Assembly (NCBI RefSeq): GCF_900098925.1
Contig: NZ_LT622360.1
Span: 46,384-110,383 of the forward strand
DNA length: 64,000 bases
Direction: 5' to 3'
Origin: Bacillus massiliglaciei
Lineage (GTDB): Bacteria > Bacillota > Bacilli > Bacillales > DSM-1321
Part shown: piece by piece, positions 51,971-60,801 of the stretch
Layout: each line of letters opens with the position of its first letter
How positions within the stretch are numbered: the first letter of the stretch is position 1
Position numbers and translations under genes: made by a program
The notes under the pieces: model-generated
What the model was told of the DNA's origin: nothing
Databases searched by the model: none
What the model saw: the letters and a program-made list of their open reading frames with translations, nothing else

Positions 51971-54256
51971 TCAGCTCGAACAGCTTTCACAGGCAGTGAA
52001 GTCTGAAGAAGTGGAACGGACGTAGTAAGTAGATTTCAGGCCGGATTTCCAGGCGGTCAAATGAATGTCGAGTAAATCCTTAGCCCTGATCGTGTTTTGG
52101 ACATAAAGATTAAAGCTGATAGCCTGGTCGATATGCCTTTGTCTTGCTGCGTTCTGTTTGATGCTTTCTTGCTGATTCAGATGGTAGCGCGTTTTTTTAT
52201 AATATTCATAGGTTGCCGGAGTCAGGTCCGGGGCTGTTACCTTGAATTTGAAGTTTTTCTTTTCCTCGTAATATTCCACTTCATAAAGCGGATCAATGCC
52301 GTCCGTCGAATTTCCGATTTTAGCTGTTGAGGAATTAGGAGCTATGGCCATTAGGTATCCATTACGGATTCCGTCCTTTTGGATTTTTTGCTTCAATTTC
52401 TCCCATTGGGTTCCTTTATATTCACGAAGCTGGAAATAGGCGCCTGTTTCCCAGTCAGACCCTTGAAAATAAGGGTAGCTGCCTTTTTCCGCAGCAAGGG
52501 CGGAGGAAGCCTCGATTGTCAAAAAAGCAATTTTTTCGTACAGGCTGTCCGCAAGGCTTGCTGCTTCCTCAGATTCCCAATAAATATTTTTCAGAGCCAA
52601 AAGATGGTGCCAGCCAAAGGTGCCAAGACCGACCGCGCGATAACGCTTATTCGAGATTGATGCTTGTTTGACGGGCAGCTTATTGACATCAATGACATTG
52701 TCCAGCATCCTGATCTGAATCGGAATGAGACGTTCAAGAACATTGTCTGAAACGGCTCTTGGCAGGTTGATGGAAGAAAGGTTGCAGACAACAAAATCCC
52801 CGCTTTTTCTAACGATGACAATATCTCCGCTGTCTGTCTCATATTCCTCAGTGATGGCAGTCGGACTCAGATTTTGGGCAATTTCTGTGCAGAGGTTGGA
52901 ACAGTAAATCATGCCTTTATGCTTATTAGGATTCATCCGGTTCACTTCATCCCTGTAGAACATATAAGGGGTACCTTCCTCGAGCTGGGAGATCATAATT
53001 CCTTTCATGATATCAATCGCTTTTACCTTTTCGAAGGAAAAGCCGGGGAGGATGCCATTTTCCGCGGCTTCAACGGCTAAATGATAGTAATGGCGGAAGC
53101 TGCCGCTGCCTTTTTGTTCATCATAATGGTCTTCAAGGCGGAAGCCCAGGATCCGATGGACTGTATGGGGGTCGAATAAATACCAATCCTCCCGATTTTC
53201 CACCGCCTCCATGAAGAGATCGGGTACACAGACCCCTGTGAAAATATCATGAGCCTTCATCCGCTCATCTCCGTTTTGGGTTTTGAGATCAAGGAAGCTC
53301 ATAATGTCCTTATGCCAGACATCGAGATAGACTGCGATGGCACCTTTTCTTTGCCCAAGCTGATCCACACTGACCGCTGTCTGGTTAAACAGCCTGATCC
53401 ATGGAGTCGTACCTGAACTGCTACCGGCAAAACCGCGAATATCGGACCCCAGTGCCCGAATTTTGCCGGCATACAGGCCGACACCGCCCCCATATTTTGA
53501 TACTTTAGCAGCTTCATAGTTTGATAAGTAGATGCCGTCGATGGAATCTTCAATCGCATCAATGAAGCATGAGCTTAGCTGGCCTGTGCTTTTTCCCGCA
53601 TTCGAAAGGGTTGGCGTGGCAACGGTCATATATAGATTGCTCATGGCCCAGTATGCTTCCTTGATATATTGCAGCCGGACTGACTTAGGTTCCAGCCGCA
53701 TTAGTTCCATGGCGATGATCATAAACCTTTCCTGCGGAAGTTCGTAGACGGCATCGCGTACAGGCCGGGCCAGGTACCTGTCATTCAGCAAATAAAGCCC
53801 GATATAGGAGAATAGCTTGTCCTTTTCAGGGTTGATGGCTTTTTCCAATTCATCGATTTCCTCTTTTGAATAGGAGGACAGAAGTTCCGGTTTATAAACT
53901 GGATAGGACTGTCCTGGAAGCGGCTTGGACAGCTGAGAAATCAATTGATAAAAAGAACCGTATCCCTTTCCTTCATAGTTACGGTTTGCCTTTGCTTCAC
54001 GATACATGGAATAAAGCAATTCTCTTGCGGCAACAAATGTCCATTCAGGAGAATCAATGTCCACGTTCTCCAGGGCCGTTTGAATCAATTTGTTGGATAC
54101 GGCTTTTGCGGAAAGTTCCTCTCTTCGTTCCATCCATTTAAACATCCGCGACTGAAACTTTTCCATATTTAAATCTGGAAACTCTCTGCACAAATCAGTC
54201 AGCTGGGTAACGGCCTGTTCTTTTGTGCGGCTTTTTTCCATTGTAAATTCGTTCAT
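51971..54256 (-). CDS. nrdA: Ribonucleotide reductase class I, alpha subunit
   Basis: The 761-residue catalytic subunit reduces ribonucleotides to deoxyribonucleotides. It has an N-terminal helical region, the active-site barrel with TPTLSNAGKSTGQLSSCFID (first redox Cys), GGGVGLYAGKIRALGSDIRG, CSNLCTEI and VVCNLSSINL (radical Cys region), and the C-terminal relay pair C756/C759 (ACESCSS). The length resembles NrdA-like proteins of Geobacillus-type bacilli and is longer than a typical NrdE of about 700. GGAGGAAG precedes the ATG. A cobalamin riboswitch plus terminator lies upstream. Confidence 0.92.
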   Translation of the reverse strand: MNEFTMEKSRTKEQAVTQLTDLCREFPDLNMEKFQSRMFKWMERREELSAKAVSNKLIQTALENVDIDSPEWTFVAARELLYSMYREAKANRNYEGKGYGSFYQLISQLSKPLPGQSYPVYKPELLSSYSKEEIDELEKAINPEKDKLFSYIGLYLLNDRYLARPVRDAVYELPQERFMIIAMELMRLEPKSVRLQYIKEAYWAMSNLYMTVATPTLSNAGKSTGQLSSCFIDAIEDSIDGIYLSNYEAAKVSKYGGGVGLYAGKIRALGSDIRGFAGSSSGTTPWIRLFNQTAVSVDQLGQRKGAIAVYLDVWHKDIMSFLDLKTQNGDERMKAHDIFTGVCVPDLFMEAVENREDWYLFDPHTVHRILGFRLEDHYDEQKGSGSFRHYYHLAVEAAENGILPGFSFEKVKAIDIMKGIMISQLEEGTPYMFYRDEVNRMNPNKHKGMIYCSNLCTEIAQNLSPTAITEEYETDSGDIVIVRKSGDFVVCNLSSINLPRAVSDNVLERLIPIQIRMLDNVIDVNKLPVKQASISNKRYRAVGLGTFGWHHLLALKNIYWESEEAASLADSLYEKIAFLTIEASSALAAEKGSYPYFQGSDWETGAYFQLREYKGTQWEKLKQKIQKDGIRNGYLMAIAPNSSTAKIGNSTDGIDPLYEVEYYEEKKNFKFKVTAPDLTPATYEYYKKTRYHLNQQESIKQNAARQRHIDQAISFNLYVQNTIRAKDLLDIHLTAWKSGLKSTYYVRSTSSDFTACESCSS

Positions 54257-54290
54257 GGTATCTTCCTCCTTGTGGATTCCTGATTAAATA

Positions 54291-54319
54291 AGAAAAATCC
54301 GCCCAGGAATGAGCGGATT
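54291..54319 (-). terminator. Leader terminator between riboswitch and RNR gene
   Basis: On the minus strand AATCCGC pairs with GCGGATT around a 9-nt loop, followed by TTTTTCTT. It lies about 35 bp before the RNR start codon, as expected for transcriptional control by the riboswitch. Confidence 0.8.
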
Positions 54320-54411
54320 AAAACGACAGAACAGCTGAGACACAGAAAGACAGCCATTGAACCATCGTTTCACTATCTCAATCCCCGAAGAATAAGAAAC
54401 TTTTGTAATCA

Positions 54412-54557
54412 AAGGCAGGTCTCCTGACTCATGATCATCCGAAAATGAGACCTTCCCGTATGGATTCATACAGTGGTTTTCTCATTTCGTCACATTTACA
54501 GTTGCGGGGACAGTCCCGGATTTGCACCGGGTTCCCTTTTCAGCCATCTCTGGCACC
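54412..54557 (-). ncRNA. Cobalamin riboswitch
   Basis: On the minus strand the sequence begins GGTGCC..GATGGCTGAAAAGGGAA, then CCCGGTGCAAATCCGGGAC, then the B12-box core TGTCCCCGCAACTGT, and ends GAGTCAGGAGACCTGCC. These are the conserved blocks of the cobalamin (B12) riboswitch in the right order and spacing. It precedes the class I RNR gene and a terminator, so high B12 should stop expression of this B12-independent enzyme. Confidence 0.93.
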
Positions 54558-54915
54558 TTTTCTTACAGAATCAATATGTAGTTTTTATTCAGAAAGGTTA
54601 ATCAAAATATAGTAGTATCTTACTTTATTTTGTTCCCTATTTCAATTGTTTTTATTTAGAAGAAAGTAAGACTTTGTTGTTCGTACCTTCCCATTCTAAT
54701 AAAGCCCGGGAAAGGATAGGGTAACATACAGGGCGAATTTGGGGAAGAGGAACTTCAAAAATAGGTACAAGAAGGACATTAATTTTGAGGACCAGAAAAA
54801 AATCTGGCTGGGAAATTTCTTGAAAGGGAGAAATATGATAAAATGATGTGTATGATGGTTTCCCGATTGAATTAATGGGAGATACAAAATCTTTGGACTA
54901 AAAAGGAGATATACC

Positions 54916-55836
54916 GTGGAAAAAGTATTAGTTTTCGGACACAAAAATCCAGATACGGATTCAATTTGTTCAGCGATTGCTTACGCTGATTTGAAAAAAC
55001 AGCTGGGAGTCAATGCTGAGCCGGTTCGCTTAGGCGAAATTAACGGAGAAACTCAATATGCTCTTGACCAATTCAAATTCGAAGCACCAAGATTGATTGA
55101 AAATGCAGGAGAGGCGGAAGCTGTCATTCTTGTCGACCATAACGAGCGTCAGCAAAGTGCAGATGGAATCGAAGGAGTCCGCATCCTTGAAGTGATTGAC
55201 CATCACCGTATTGCCAATTTTGAAACAAGCGATCCATTATACTATCGCGCTGAGCCAGTTGGCTGCACAGCGACCATTTTAAATAAAATCTATAAAGAAA
55301 ACGGCTTGGAAATCCCGACAGAAGTAGCCGGTCTGATGCTTTCAGCTATTGTTTCAGATTCTTTGCTTTTCAAGTCCCCTACATGCACGGAAGAAGATGT
55401 AGCGGCAGCGATGGAGCTTGCAGAAAGAGCGGGCGTTAATGCAGAAACATACGGTTTGGAAATGCTTAAAGCCGGTGCAGATGTTTCAGGGAAGACAATA
55501 GAACAGCTGATTTCTTTGGATGCAAAGGAATTCACCATGGGAAGTTCTAAGGTTGAAATCGCCCAGGTTAATGCGGTAGATCCAAATGAAATCATGTCCC
55601 GTCAGAATGAATTGGAAGCAGCAATCGGAAAAATTATTGCTGAGAAAGAATTGGACTTGTTCCTGTTTGTTGTTACCGATATTCTAAACAACGATTCTGT
55701 TGCACTTGCTCTTGGAACAGCATCTGGCAAAGTGGAACAGGCTTATGACGTTACACTAACGAACAATACAGCTGTCTTAAAAGGCGTAGTATCCCGTAAA
55801 AAGCAAATTGTTCCAGTATTGACAAACTTGTTCTAA
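54916..55836 (+). CDS. ppaC: Manganese-dependent inorganic pyrophosphatase
   Basis: This 306-residue family II pyrophosphatase of the DHH superfamily hydrolyses PPi to phosphate. Metal ligands are in [23 protein letters not shown] and the DHH motif [10 protein letters not shown]. The C-terminal DHHA2 domain includes [10 protein letters not shown] and [11 protein letters not shown]. Translation starts at GTG 54916 after AAAAGGAG. A terminator follows. Confidence 0.95.
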   Translation: MEKVLVFGHKNPDTDSICSAIAYADLKKQLGVNAEPVRLGEINGETQYALDQFKFEAPRLIENAGEAEAVILVDHNERQQSADGIEGVRILEVIDHHRIANFETSDPLYYRAEPVGCTATILNKIYKENGLEIPTEVAGLMLSAIVSDSLLFKSPTCTEEDVAAAMELAERAGVNAETYGLEMLKAGADVSGKTIEQLISLDAKEFTMGSSKVEIAQVNAVDPNEIMSRQNELEAAIGKIIAEKELDLFLFVVTDILNNDSVALALGTASGKVEQAYDVTLTNNTAVLKGVVSRKKQIVPVLTNLF

Positions 55837-55841
55837 AAAAT

Positions 55842-55876
55842 GAGCTTCACCGGCCTGTGCTGGTGAAGCTTTTTCA
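55842..55876 (+). terminator. Terminator after ppaC
   Basis: AGCTTCACC pairs with GGTGAAGCT, followed by TTTTT. Confidence 0.88.
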
Positions 55877-55906
55877 TGTTTCTGCCTGCGGCCTGGGCTG
55901 CTGTTT

Positions 55907-56326
55907 TCAAAGAGAAGCTGGCAGTTTTTCTTTTATGATGGTTTCCCAGCCTTGATCCATAATCCCATGAACAACTGGATGGGACTGTCCGAACTCTGTG
56001 ACTTTTTCCGGATCCCATCCAGAATGGATCAGAGTGAATTCAGTTCGGGTTTCATCTGCTGGCCGCAATTGAAACGTCAAATTCCAGTCTTTGCCCCAGT
56101 TGAAGCCGACCCGAGTCGGCGGGTTCAAATCCGTTAATTTACAGGGAGAATCCCCAAAAGGACCTGCATGAAGGATGAATTCCTCTCCTAAAACAGGCTG
56201 GAAAGTGTTTGCCATCCACCAGGAGGCAATTCCTTCAGAAGTGGAAATCAATTTCCATACTTCGTTAATAGGCGCTTCAAGAATAACAATTTTGCGTATA
56301 TCCGGCAATGCATTCGGTCTCTCCAT
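55907..56326 (-). CDS. SRPBCC (AHSA1/START-like) family protein
   Basis: The 139-residue protein has the AHSA1/polyketide cyclase 2 pattern: IVILEAPINEVWKLISTSEG at the start, PTRVGFNWGKDW and a final helix ending in the WETIIKEKL region. Such helix-grip proteins bind hydrophobic ligands; their exact role is rarely known. GGAGG precedes the ATG at 56326. It is convergent with ppaC. Confidence 0.88.
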   Translation of the reverse strand: MERPNALPDIRKIVILEAPINEVWKLISTSEGIASWWMANTFQPVLGEEFILHAGPFGDSPCKLTDLNPPTRVGFNWGKDWNLTFQLRPADETRTEFTLIHSGWDPEKVTEFGQSHPVVHGIMDQGWETIIKEKLPASL

Positions 56327-56456
56327 AAATTTGCCTCCTATTTTTACATTCTGTAAGCATGTCTAATTATAACGATTCAGAAGGGGAATTTCATCTTTAT
56401 CAGACCGAGTATAGCAGAAGTCCAAGATAAATAAGTCTCTGACCGCTGAAATAATA

Positions 56457-56487
56457 AAAGATACCGGAAATGTACCCGGTATCTTTT
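56457..56487. terminator. Terminator hairpin
   Basis: AAAAGATACCGG pairs with CCGGTATCTTTT; it follows the small membrane-protein gene on the minus strand. Confidence 0.85.
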
Positions 56488-56517
56488 GCTGACATAAGTG
56501 AGAATAGGTGTCTTTTT

Positions 56518-56793
56518 TTAATAGTCTGAGAGCCCAAACATCACGCCGAAAATTAAGACAACAAATAAAAAGTATAAGACGATAAGTGCACCTGCAATAA
56601 TCAGCTGGGCTCTGGCATAGTTCTTTTTGTTCAAGTTCGTATCACCGCTAAATGCCCAAATGAACAGCATGATAATATTGACAACTGGGATGACGAGAAG
56701 AATACAGGTAATGATCCAATCCTTTAAAGATAATACCCGTTCATTTTGAGGCTGTACATAACCAGTTGAAGATGGTTGTTCTTGGTTTTCCAT
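56518..56793 (-). CDS. Small two-TM membrane protein
   Basis: The 91-residue protein has a hydrophilic N-terminus of about 22 residues (QPSSTGYVQPQNERV), then two TM segments (WIITCILLVIPVVNIIMLFI and LIIAGALIVLYFLFVVLIFG) joined by a charged loop with YARAQL. GAAAGGAGAG precedes the ATG. The arrangement resembles short DUF4190/DUF805-like bacillary proteins, but I do not assign a family. Function unknown. Confidence 0.78.
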   Translation of the reverse strand: MENQEQPSSTGYVQPQNERVLSLKDWIITCILLVIPVVNIIMLFIWAFSGDTNLNKKNYARAQLIIAGALIVLYFLFVVLIFGVMFGLSDY

Positions 56794-57050
56794 TACAGCA
56801 TCTCTCCTTTCAAAAAATATATAATACAGGAAATAAGGGATATCCTGTGATTATCTAAATCATTTGACACTTAAAAACAAATATATGCAATAATAAGGAA
56901 AAATTGAATGAAATTAGTAATTTTATTATTACATGTATATCTTACTATATTATTCTTTTATTACATAGGCATTATGAAAAAAAACGAAAATAGATAGGAA
57001 CTGTAACACCAATATTGCTCACCTTAGGAGTTACAGCTCCCTGTTTCAAT

Positions 57051-57230
57051 TTATTCTTTGTCACTTTCTGTCAGCTGGTCAATCGTTCCTTCATGATAGT
57101 TATCGCTAACTTGTTCATGAGTGAGGGCCGTTCCTTGTTCAATTTGTGATTCACCCTCATGGTCAGAGGGCTGATATTGTTTGCCGGCTGTTGCCTCATA
57201 GTCTTTCTTGCTTACTTTTTTATTGTTCAT
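57051..57230 (-). CDS. YozQ-like small protein (DUF4025)
   Basis: A 59-residue, highly charged protein: MNNKKVSKKDYEATAGKQYQ, then PSDHEGESQIEQGTALTHEQ and VSDNYHEGTIDQ. The signature YQPSD..E..GLAxTHEQVSDxYxEG recalls the YozQ/DUF4025 family of bacilli. A strong GGGAGGTG site precedes the ATG at 57228-57230. No membrane segment or catalytic motif. Function unknown; members are found in spore formers. Confidence 0.8.
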   Translation of the reverse strand: MNNKKVSKKDYEATAGKQYQPSDHEGESQIEQGTALTHEQVSDNYHEGTIDQLTESDKE

Positions 57231-57461
57231 TTTTTTACACCTCCCAGTTAAGGATACTCAATGTATGTAGAATACCCTTGTTTTGGATGGATATTCTGAG
57301 AAACAGAAAATAGATGGCGAAACGTTTCTAATTTTCCGGATTTGACGGGTCACCAGAGGAAATCTGTGAGCCTTTATGGACGTAAATTGGTTATGCAGTA
57401 TCGCAATATTTATCAAAAATTCTAATGAAAAATGGACTACAATAAGCTTGAGGTGAGCGAT

Positions 57462-58340
57462 TTGTATTATAGTAAAATCACGCAAAGAACAATCTCTTTT
57501 ATTGAAGAAAACCTCACCGAAGATATTCAGCTTGATCACTTTCCTACGATAATCGGCTATTCTAAATATCATTTATTAAGGGTTTTTAAACAAGAAACGG
57601 GGAAGCGGATTGGGGAATATATTCGCTTAAGGCGTTTGGCGCTTGCCTCCATGCTCCTGTTACAAACAGATGAATCCATCATCACGATTGCCTTCTATTG
57701 CCGCTTTCAATCGCAAGAGGCGTTTTCAAGAGCATTTAAAGAGGTGTACAGCCTGCCCCCCGGAAAATATCGCAAAGTAATGAATGATTTACGAAAGAAA
57801 AAGGAGGAAAATGATATGAATGCTCAAAAGAATGTGAAAGGATGGAGGTTAAGCGGCTCTCATCCTGAACGGTATGAGCTGAAGACCGACAGCCATGTTT
57901 TTCATTCAGGGACCCAATCGGGATTGCTCTATGCAAAGGGGGATTTGGATGAACAGCATTTTGGAACGATGATGCAGAGTTTTCAAGCAGATCGTTATAA
58001 GGGAAAACGGATAAGAATGTCCTGTTTTTTAAAAACAGAACAGGTGACAAAATGCGGTGCATGGCTTCGTATTGATAATAGGGCAGGAGATGCTGTGCAA
58101 TTTGATAATATGGATAACCGGCCGATTCATGGCACTGCTGACTGGAATCACTATTCCATCGTCTTAGATGTCCCGGAAGACAGTTCATCGATTCATTTTG
58201 GTGTCCTGCTGGCCGGAAAAGGAAAAGTATGGGCAGACAGTTTCCGCTTTGAGGAAGCGACTGATAAAGAGCCGGTTACGAATATACTTCCAGACGCTCA
58301 GCTGCCGAAAGATCCGGTTAATTTAGAATTTAGGGAGTAA
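57462..58340 (+). CDS. AraC family regulator with C-terminal carbohydrate-binding-like domain
   Basis: The product of about 292 residues begins with the AraC double helix-turn-helix (ERSLEEN-like ISFIEENLTEDIQLDHFPTI, GYSKYHLLRVFKQETG, IITIAFYCRFQSQEAFSRAF), so DNA binding is N-terminal. A C-terminal beta-rich domain of about 160 residues follows (GLLYAKGDLDEQHFGTM, RIRMSCFLKTEQV, KVWADSFRFEEA), like a galactose-binding jelly roll. GAGGTGA precedes TTG 57462; the ATG at 57432 lacks a site. An internal ribosome site and in-frame ATG lie at the domain border. Confidence 0.85.
   Translation: MYYSKITQRTISFIEENLTEDIQLDHFPTIIGYSKYHLLRVFKQETGKRIGEYIRLRRLALASMLLLQTDESIITIAFYCRFQSQEAFSRAFKEVYSLPPGKYRKVMNDLRKKKEENDMNAQKNVKGWRLSGSHPERYELKTDSHVFHSGTQSGLLYAKGDLDEQHFGTMMQSFQADRYKGKRIRMSCFLKTEQVTKCGAWLRIDNRAGDAVQFDNMDNRPIHGTADWNHYSIVLDVPEDSSSIHFGVLLAGKGKVWADSFRFEEATDKEPVTNILPDAQLPKDPVNLEFRE
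57803..57818 (+). promoter_or_regulatory. Internal ribosome binding site and start within the AraC-type gene
   Basis: AAGGAGGAAA followed by an in-frame ATG at 57816, between the DNA-binding and C-terminal domains. Translation from here would give a free C-terminal domain of about 174 residues. Confidence 0.5.
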
Positions 58341-58374
58341 GGTTAATTTCATCCAACATAGATGGGGAATATCC

Positions 58375-58419
58375 ATAAAAAAAGCCACAGTTCCCTTTTT
58401 AAAAGGAGACTGTGGCTTC
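58375..58419 (-). terminator. Terminator after trhO
   Basis: On the minus strand AAGCCACAGT pairs with ACTGTGGCTT across a longer inner stem, followed by seven T residues. Confidence 0.88.
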
Positions 58420-58430
58420 ACAATTTATTA

Positions 58431-59399
58431 TTAATGAGAAGGGATGCTTTCTCCCAGCTGCTGGAGACGTTCAGCAACTTGTTCTTCTGTTAATCCATGC
58501 TCTGCAACATAACGGTTGCGAGGATGTACACGGCATTCATGTGAACAGCTTCGCATATGTTTATGCTCATTTTCTTCACTTGCCAAGATTTGTTTGTTGC
58601 ACTCAGGATTCGCGCAATTTACATAGCGTTCACAAGGTTCGCCCGTAAAATAATCACGGCCGACAATTACATGTTCCTTGCGGTTGATCGGAACAGCGAT
58701 TCTTTCATCAAACACGTACATTTGTCCATCCCATAGATCGCCCTGCACTTCTGGATCTTTGCCGTATGTGGCAATTCCGCCGTGAAGCTGGCTAACATCC
58801 TCAAAACCTTCTTTTACAAGCCATCCTGAGAACTTCTCACAGCGGATACCGCCTGTGCAATACGTAAGGATTTTCTTTCCTTCAAACATCTCTTTATTTT
58901 CTCTTACCCATTCCGGAAGCTCACGGAAATTTTTGATATCGGGCTTGATTGCACCGCGGAAATGGCCAAGATCATATTCATAATCATTACGTGCATCAAG
59001 CACAATGGTATTTTCATCTTGCATTTGCTCATAAAACTCTTTTGGACTTAGGTAGCGTCCAGTGGTTTCATGAGGATCGACATCATCCTCAAGACGAAGA
59101 GTAACAAGCTCCGGACGCGGACGGACATGCATTTTTTTGAAGGCATGGCCATCAGCTTCATCGATTTTAAAGACGATATCTGCAAAACGCGGATCATTTT
59201 TCATCAGCGCTATATATTGATCAGTTTGTTCGATTGTACCTGAAACTGTTCCGTTAATTCCTTCAGCTGCTACTAGAATACGGCCTTTCAAGCCAATCTC
59301 TTTGCAGGCAGCCAAATGCTCTGCCGCAAATTCCTCAGGGTTTTCAATGGTTACATACATATAATAGAGCAGCACTCTGTATGGTTTTCTTTCAGTCAT
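58431..59399 (-). CDS. trhO: tRNA uridine(34) hydroxylase (rhodanese family)
   Basis: The 322-residue protein matches TrhO (B. subtilis YbfQ): an N-terminal acylphosphatase-like domain ([36 protein letters not shown]), a rhodanese domain with active Cys in [17 protein letters not shown], and a C-terminal Cys-rich zinc-binding region ([24 protein letters not shown]). It makes 5-hydroxyuridine at tRNA position 34. Two alternative starts lie upstream (GTG 59411, ATG 59405); ATG 59399 is best spaced from AGGTGG. Confidence 0.94.
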   Translation of the reverse strand: MTERKPYRVLLYYMYVTIENPEEFAAEHLAACKEIGLKGRILVAAEGINGTVSGTIEQTDQYIALMKNDPRFADIVFKIDEADGHAFKKMHVRPRPELVTLRLEDDVDPHETTGRYLSPKEFYEQMQDENTIVLDARNDYEYDLGHFRGAIKPDIKNFRELPEWVRENKEMFEGKKILTYCTGGIRCEKFSGWLVKEGFEDVSQLHGGIATYGKDPEVQGDLWDGQMYVFDERIAVPINRKEHVIVGRDYFTGEPCERYVNCANPECNKQILASEENEHKHMRSCSHECRVHPRNRYVAEHGLTEEQVAERLQQLGESIPSH

Positions 59400-59722
59400 T
59401 TTCATTACCACCTATGATTTATATTTGCAAGATATAAGTATTTAGGAAGGTGTAGTACAGTACACTTGTCTCTTACAGACAATCATTATACCAAAAAAGT
59501 GAATAAATTGCTAAGGAGATTCTTTTTCCATGAAATGAAGGGAAAAGTCCTGAACCAGAATAGGCGCCTTTATGAATGGATGGAAGGGCAGATAGGACAG
59601 CAAGAGGGGGGCCATACAGGATCGAACCGTGCCTGGAATCGAAATCCATAAAGCATAACAAAAAGACATCAAATTTCTGTGGGAAATTTGATGTCTTATA
59701 ATGTGTGTTGTTGTCTTAATAA
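59400..59722. other. Intergenic region trhO / cotF-like
   Basis: About 320 bp holding the trhO promoter area and palindromic repeat 4 (59663-59697). A plus-strand ORF at 59466-59651 lacks a ribosome site and coding character. Confidence 0.6.
59663..59697. repeat. Interspersed palindromic repeat, copy 4
   Basis: A 15-bp perfect stem AAGACATCAAATTTC with TGTGG loop. The left flank ATCCATAAAGCATAACAAAA is nearly the same as that of copy 5. It lies 26 bp after the cotF-like stop codon on the minus strand and could terminate that gene. Confidence 0.9.
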
Positions 59723-60376
59723 TTAGTGAGTAAAACCATTTGGATTTTGTCCTTGTCCAGGCTTCATCATTGTTTGAGCCGGGGCAAAAGCATTCGTTAA
59801 TTGCTGCATGTCCTGCTGGGCCAATTGAGGAACTTGGTAATAATGATGCTTATTTTGATAAAGGGAGATTTCATAAGCCATTTCAATGCAGTTTGGAAGA
59901 GAATCTGCCAGAACGCGCCGAACAACAGGATTGGTGGTTTCCAGCGCAGCCATCGTTTTCATTCCAGCGTTGGCCTTTAATGTTCCGAGCATCATGCTTG
60001 AGATGCATTCGTCTGTGACTTCTCCGGCTGACTGGATCGGTTTTTTAGGCTGGGACGGCTGCAATCCATAAATGAAGTCGTTGCCTTGCTTCATTTTATA
60101 ACTTTGTGTTGGTATAGCTGGGTCCTGTCCTGTTTTAAAGCAATCCACTGTTGTATTATATTCCATTTGAATAAATTGGTATTGCCGGGTCAGAATATCA
60201 CGCAATTCCGGATCCTTTACTTGATTCTGCAGAAGGGTATATTGATTCAATGTATTAAGTGTGCCCGTCAATACTTCATGAACGTCAAATACTTCATGAC
60301 CTCCATGGTTCAGCTGCTGAGGGACACTTCCGGTATGCATGTTTTGGTGCATTGGCTGGCCTTGTTGGTTTTCCAT
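59723..60376 (-). CDS. CotF-like spore coat protein
   Basis: The 217-residue protein is helical with a ferritin-like/CotF domain: EVLTGTLNTLNQYTLLQNQV, LRDILTRQYQFIQMEYNTTV, ISSMMLGTLKANAGMKTMAA. The ends are rich in Gln, Met, Pro and His (MENQQGQPMHQNMHTG; MMKPGQGQNPNGFTH), common in coat proteins. The frame opens at 60547; ATGs at 60379 and 60376 follow AAGGAGG, and the latter is best spaced. Two copies of the palindromic repeat bracket the gene. Expression in the mother cell late in sporulation is likely. Confidence 0.88.
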   Translation of the reverse strand: MENQQGQPMHQNMHTGSVPQQLNHGGHEVFDVHEVLTGTLNTLNQYTLLQNQVKDPELRDILTRQYQFIQMEYNTTVDCFKTGQDPAIPTQSYKMKQGNDFIYGLQPSQPKKPIQSAGEVTDECISSMMLGTLKANAGMKTMAALETTNPVVRRVLADSLPNCIEMAYEISLYQNKHHYYQVPQLAQQDMQQLTNAFAPAQTMMKPGQGQNPNGFTH

Positions 60377-60554
60377 CATTCTGCCTCCTTGATTAAAAAT
60401 GTGAACGTCATTATTATGTATCAGCAGCGTTTTGTTATTCATTTTCCTATCCATGCTAGTTAGAATCGGACAAGAATATGCAGGAAGGAATGGATGGGAA
60501 GCCTGGAGAAACAGAGATAACGGGCGAAAGGAGAATCCATATAGCATAAAAAAA

Positions 60555-60585
60555 ACATCAAATTTCTCTGTGAGAAATTTGATGT
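60555..60585. repeat. Interspersed palindromic repeat, copy 5
   Basis: A 14-bp perfect stem ACATCAAATTTCTC with TGT loop. The left flank AATCCATATAGCATAAAAAA matches copy 4. It lies between the 65-residue protein gene and cotF-like on the minus strand. Confidence 0.9.
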
Positions 60586-60603
60586 CATAAACAAGTAATG
60601 CCC

Positions 60604-60801
60604 TTAAATTCTTTCGCTGCTTGAATCATCTTTTGTGTCTTCTTTTTTTCGCTCTTCTTCCGATTCATACTTGATCTCTTCCAATGGCAGATCATCGATG
60701 GGCATTACCACCTGATCACGCTCTTTTTGTTTTTCCCAATCTTCTTTGAAGGCTTTGGATTTGTCATTCCGTTCATTTAGAATTTTATTTTTATTCTCCA
60801 T
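60604..60801 (-). CDS. Small charged hypothetical protein
   Basis: A 65-residue, very hydrophilic protein (MENKNKILNERNDKSKAFKE, then DWEKQKERDQVVMPIDDLPL, and an acidic/basic tail SSSERI). GGAAGGGG precedes the ATG at 60799-60801; the frame opens at 60822. It looks disordered and resembles small sporulation-associated proteins, but no family is recognised. It is divergent from ytvI. Confidence 0.75.
   Translation of the reverse strand: MENKNKILNERNDKSKAFKEDWEKQKERDQVVMPIDDLPLEEIKYESEEERKKEDTKDDSSSERI

Larger units (their letters stand above)
54257..54915. other. Long divergent intergenic region RNR / pyrophosphatase
   Basis: About 660 bp. The half nearer the RNR gene holds the riboswitch and terminator; the other half (54558-54915) should hold divergent promoters, including that of ppaC. 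No further gene is supported. Confidence 0.7.

Noticed and set aside
59466..59651. Plus-strand ORF between trhO and the cotF-like gene
   Set aside because: No ribosome site, atypical composition, and it runs into repeat copy 4.
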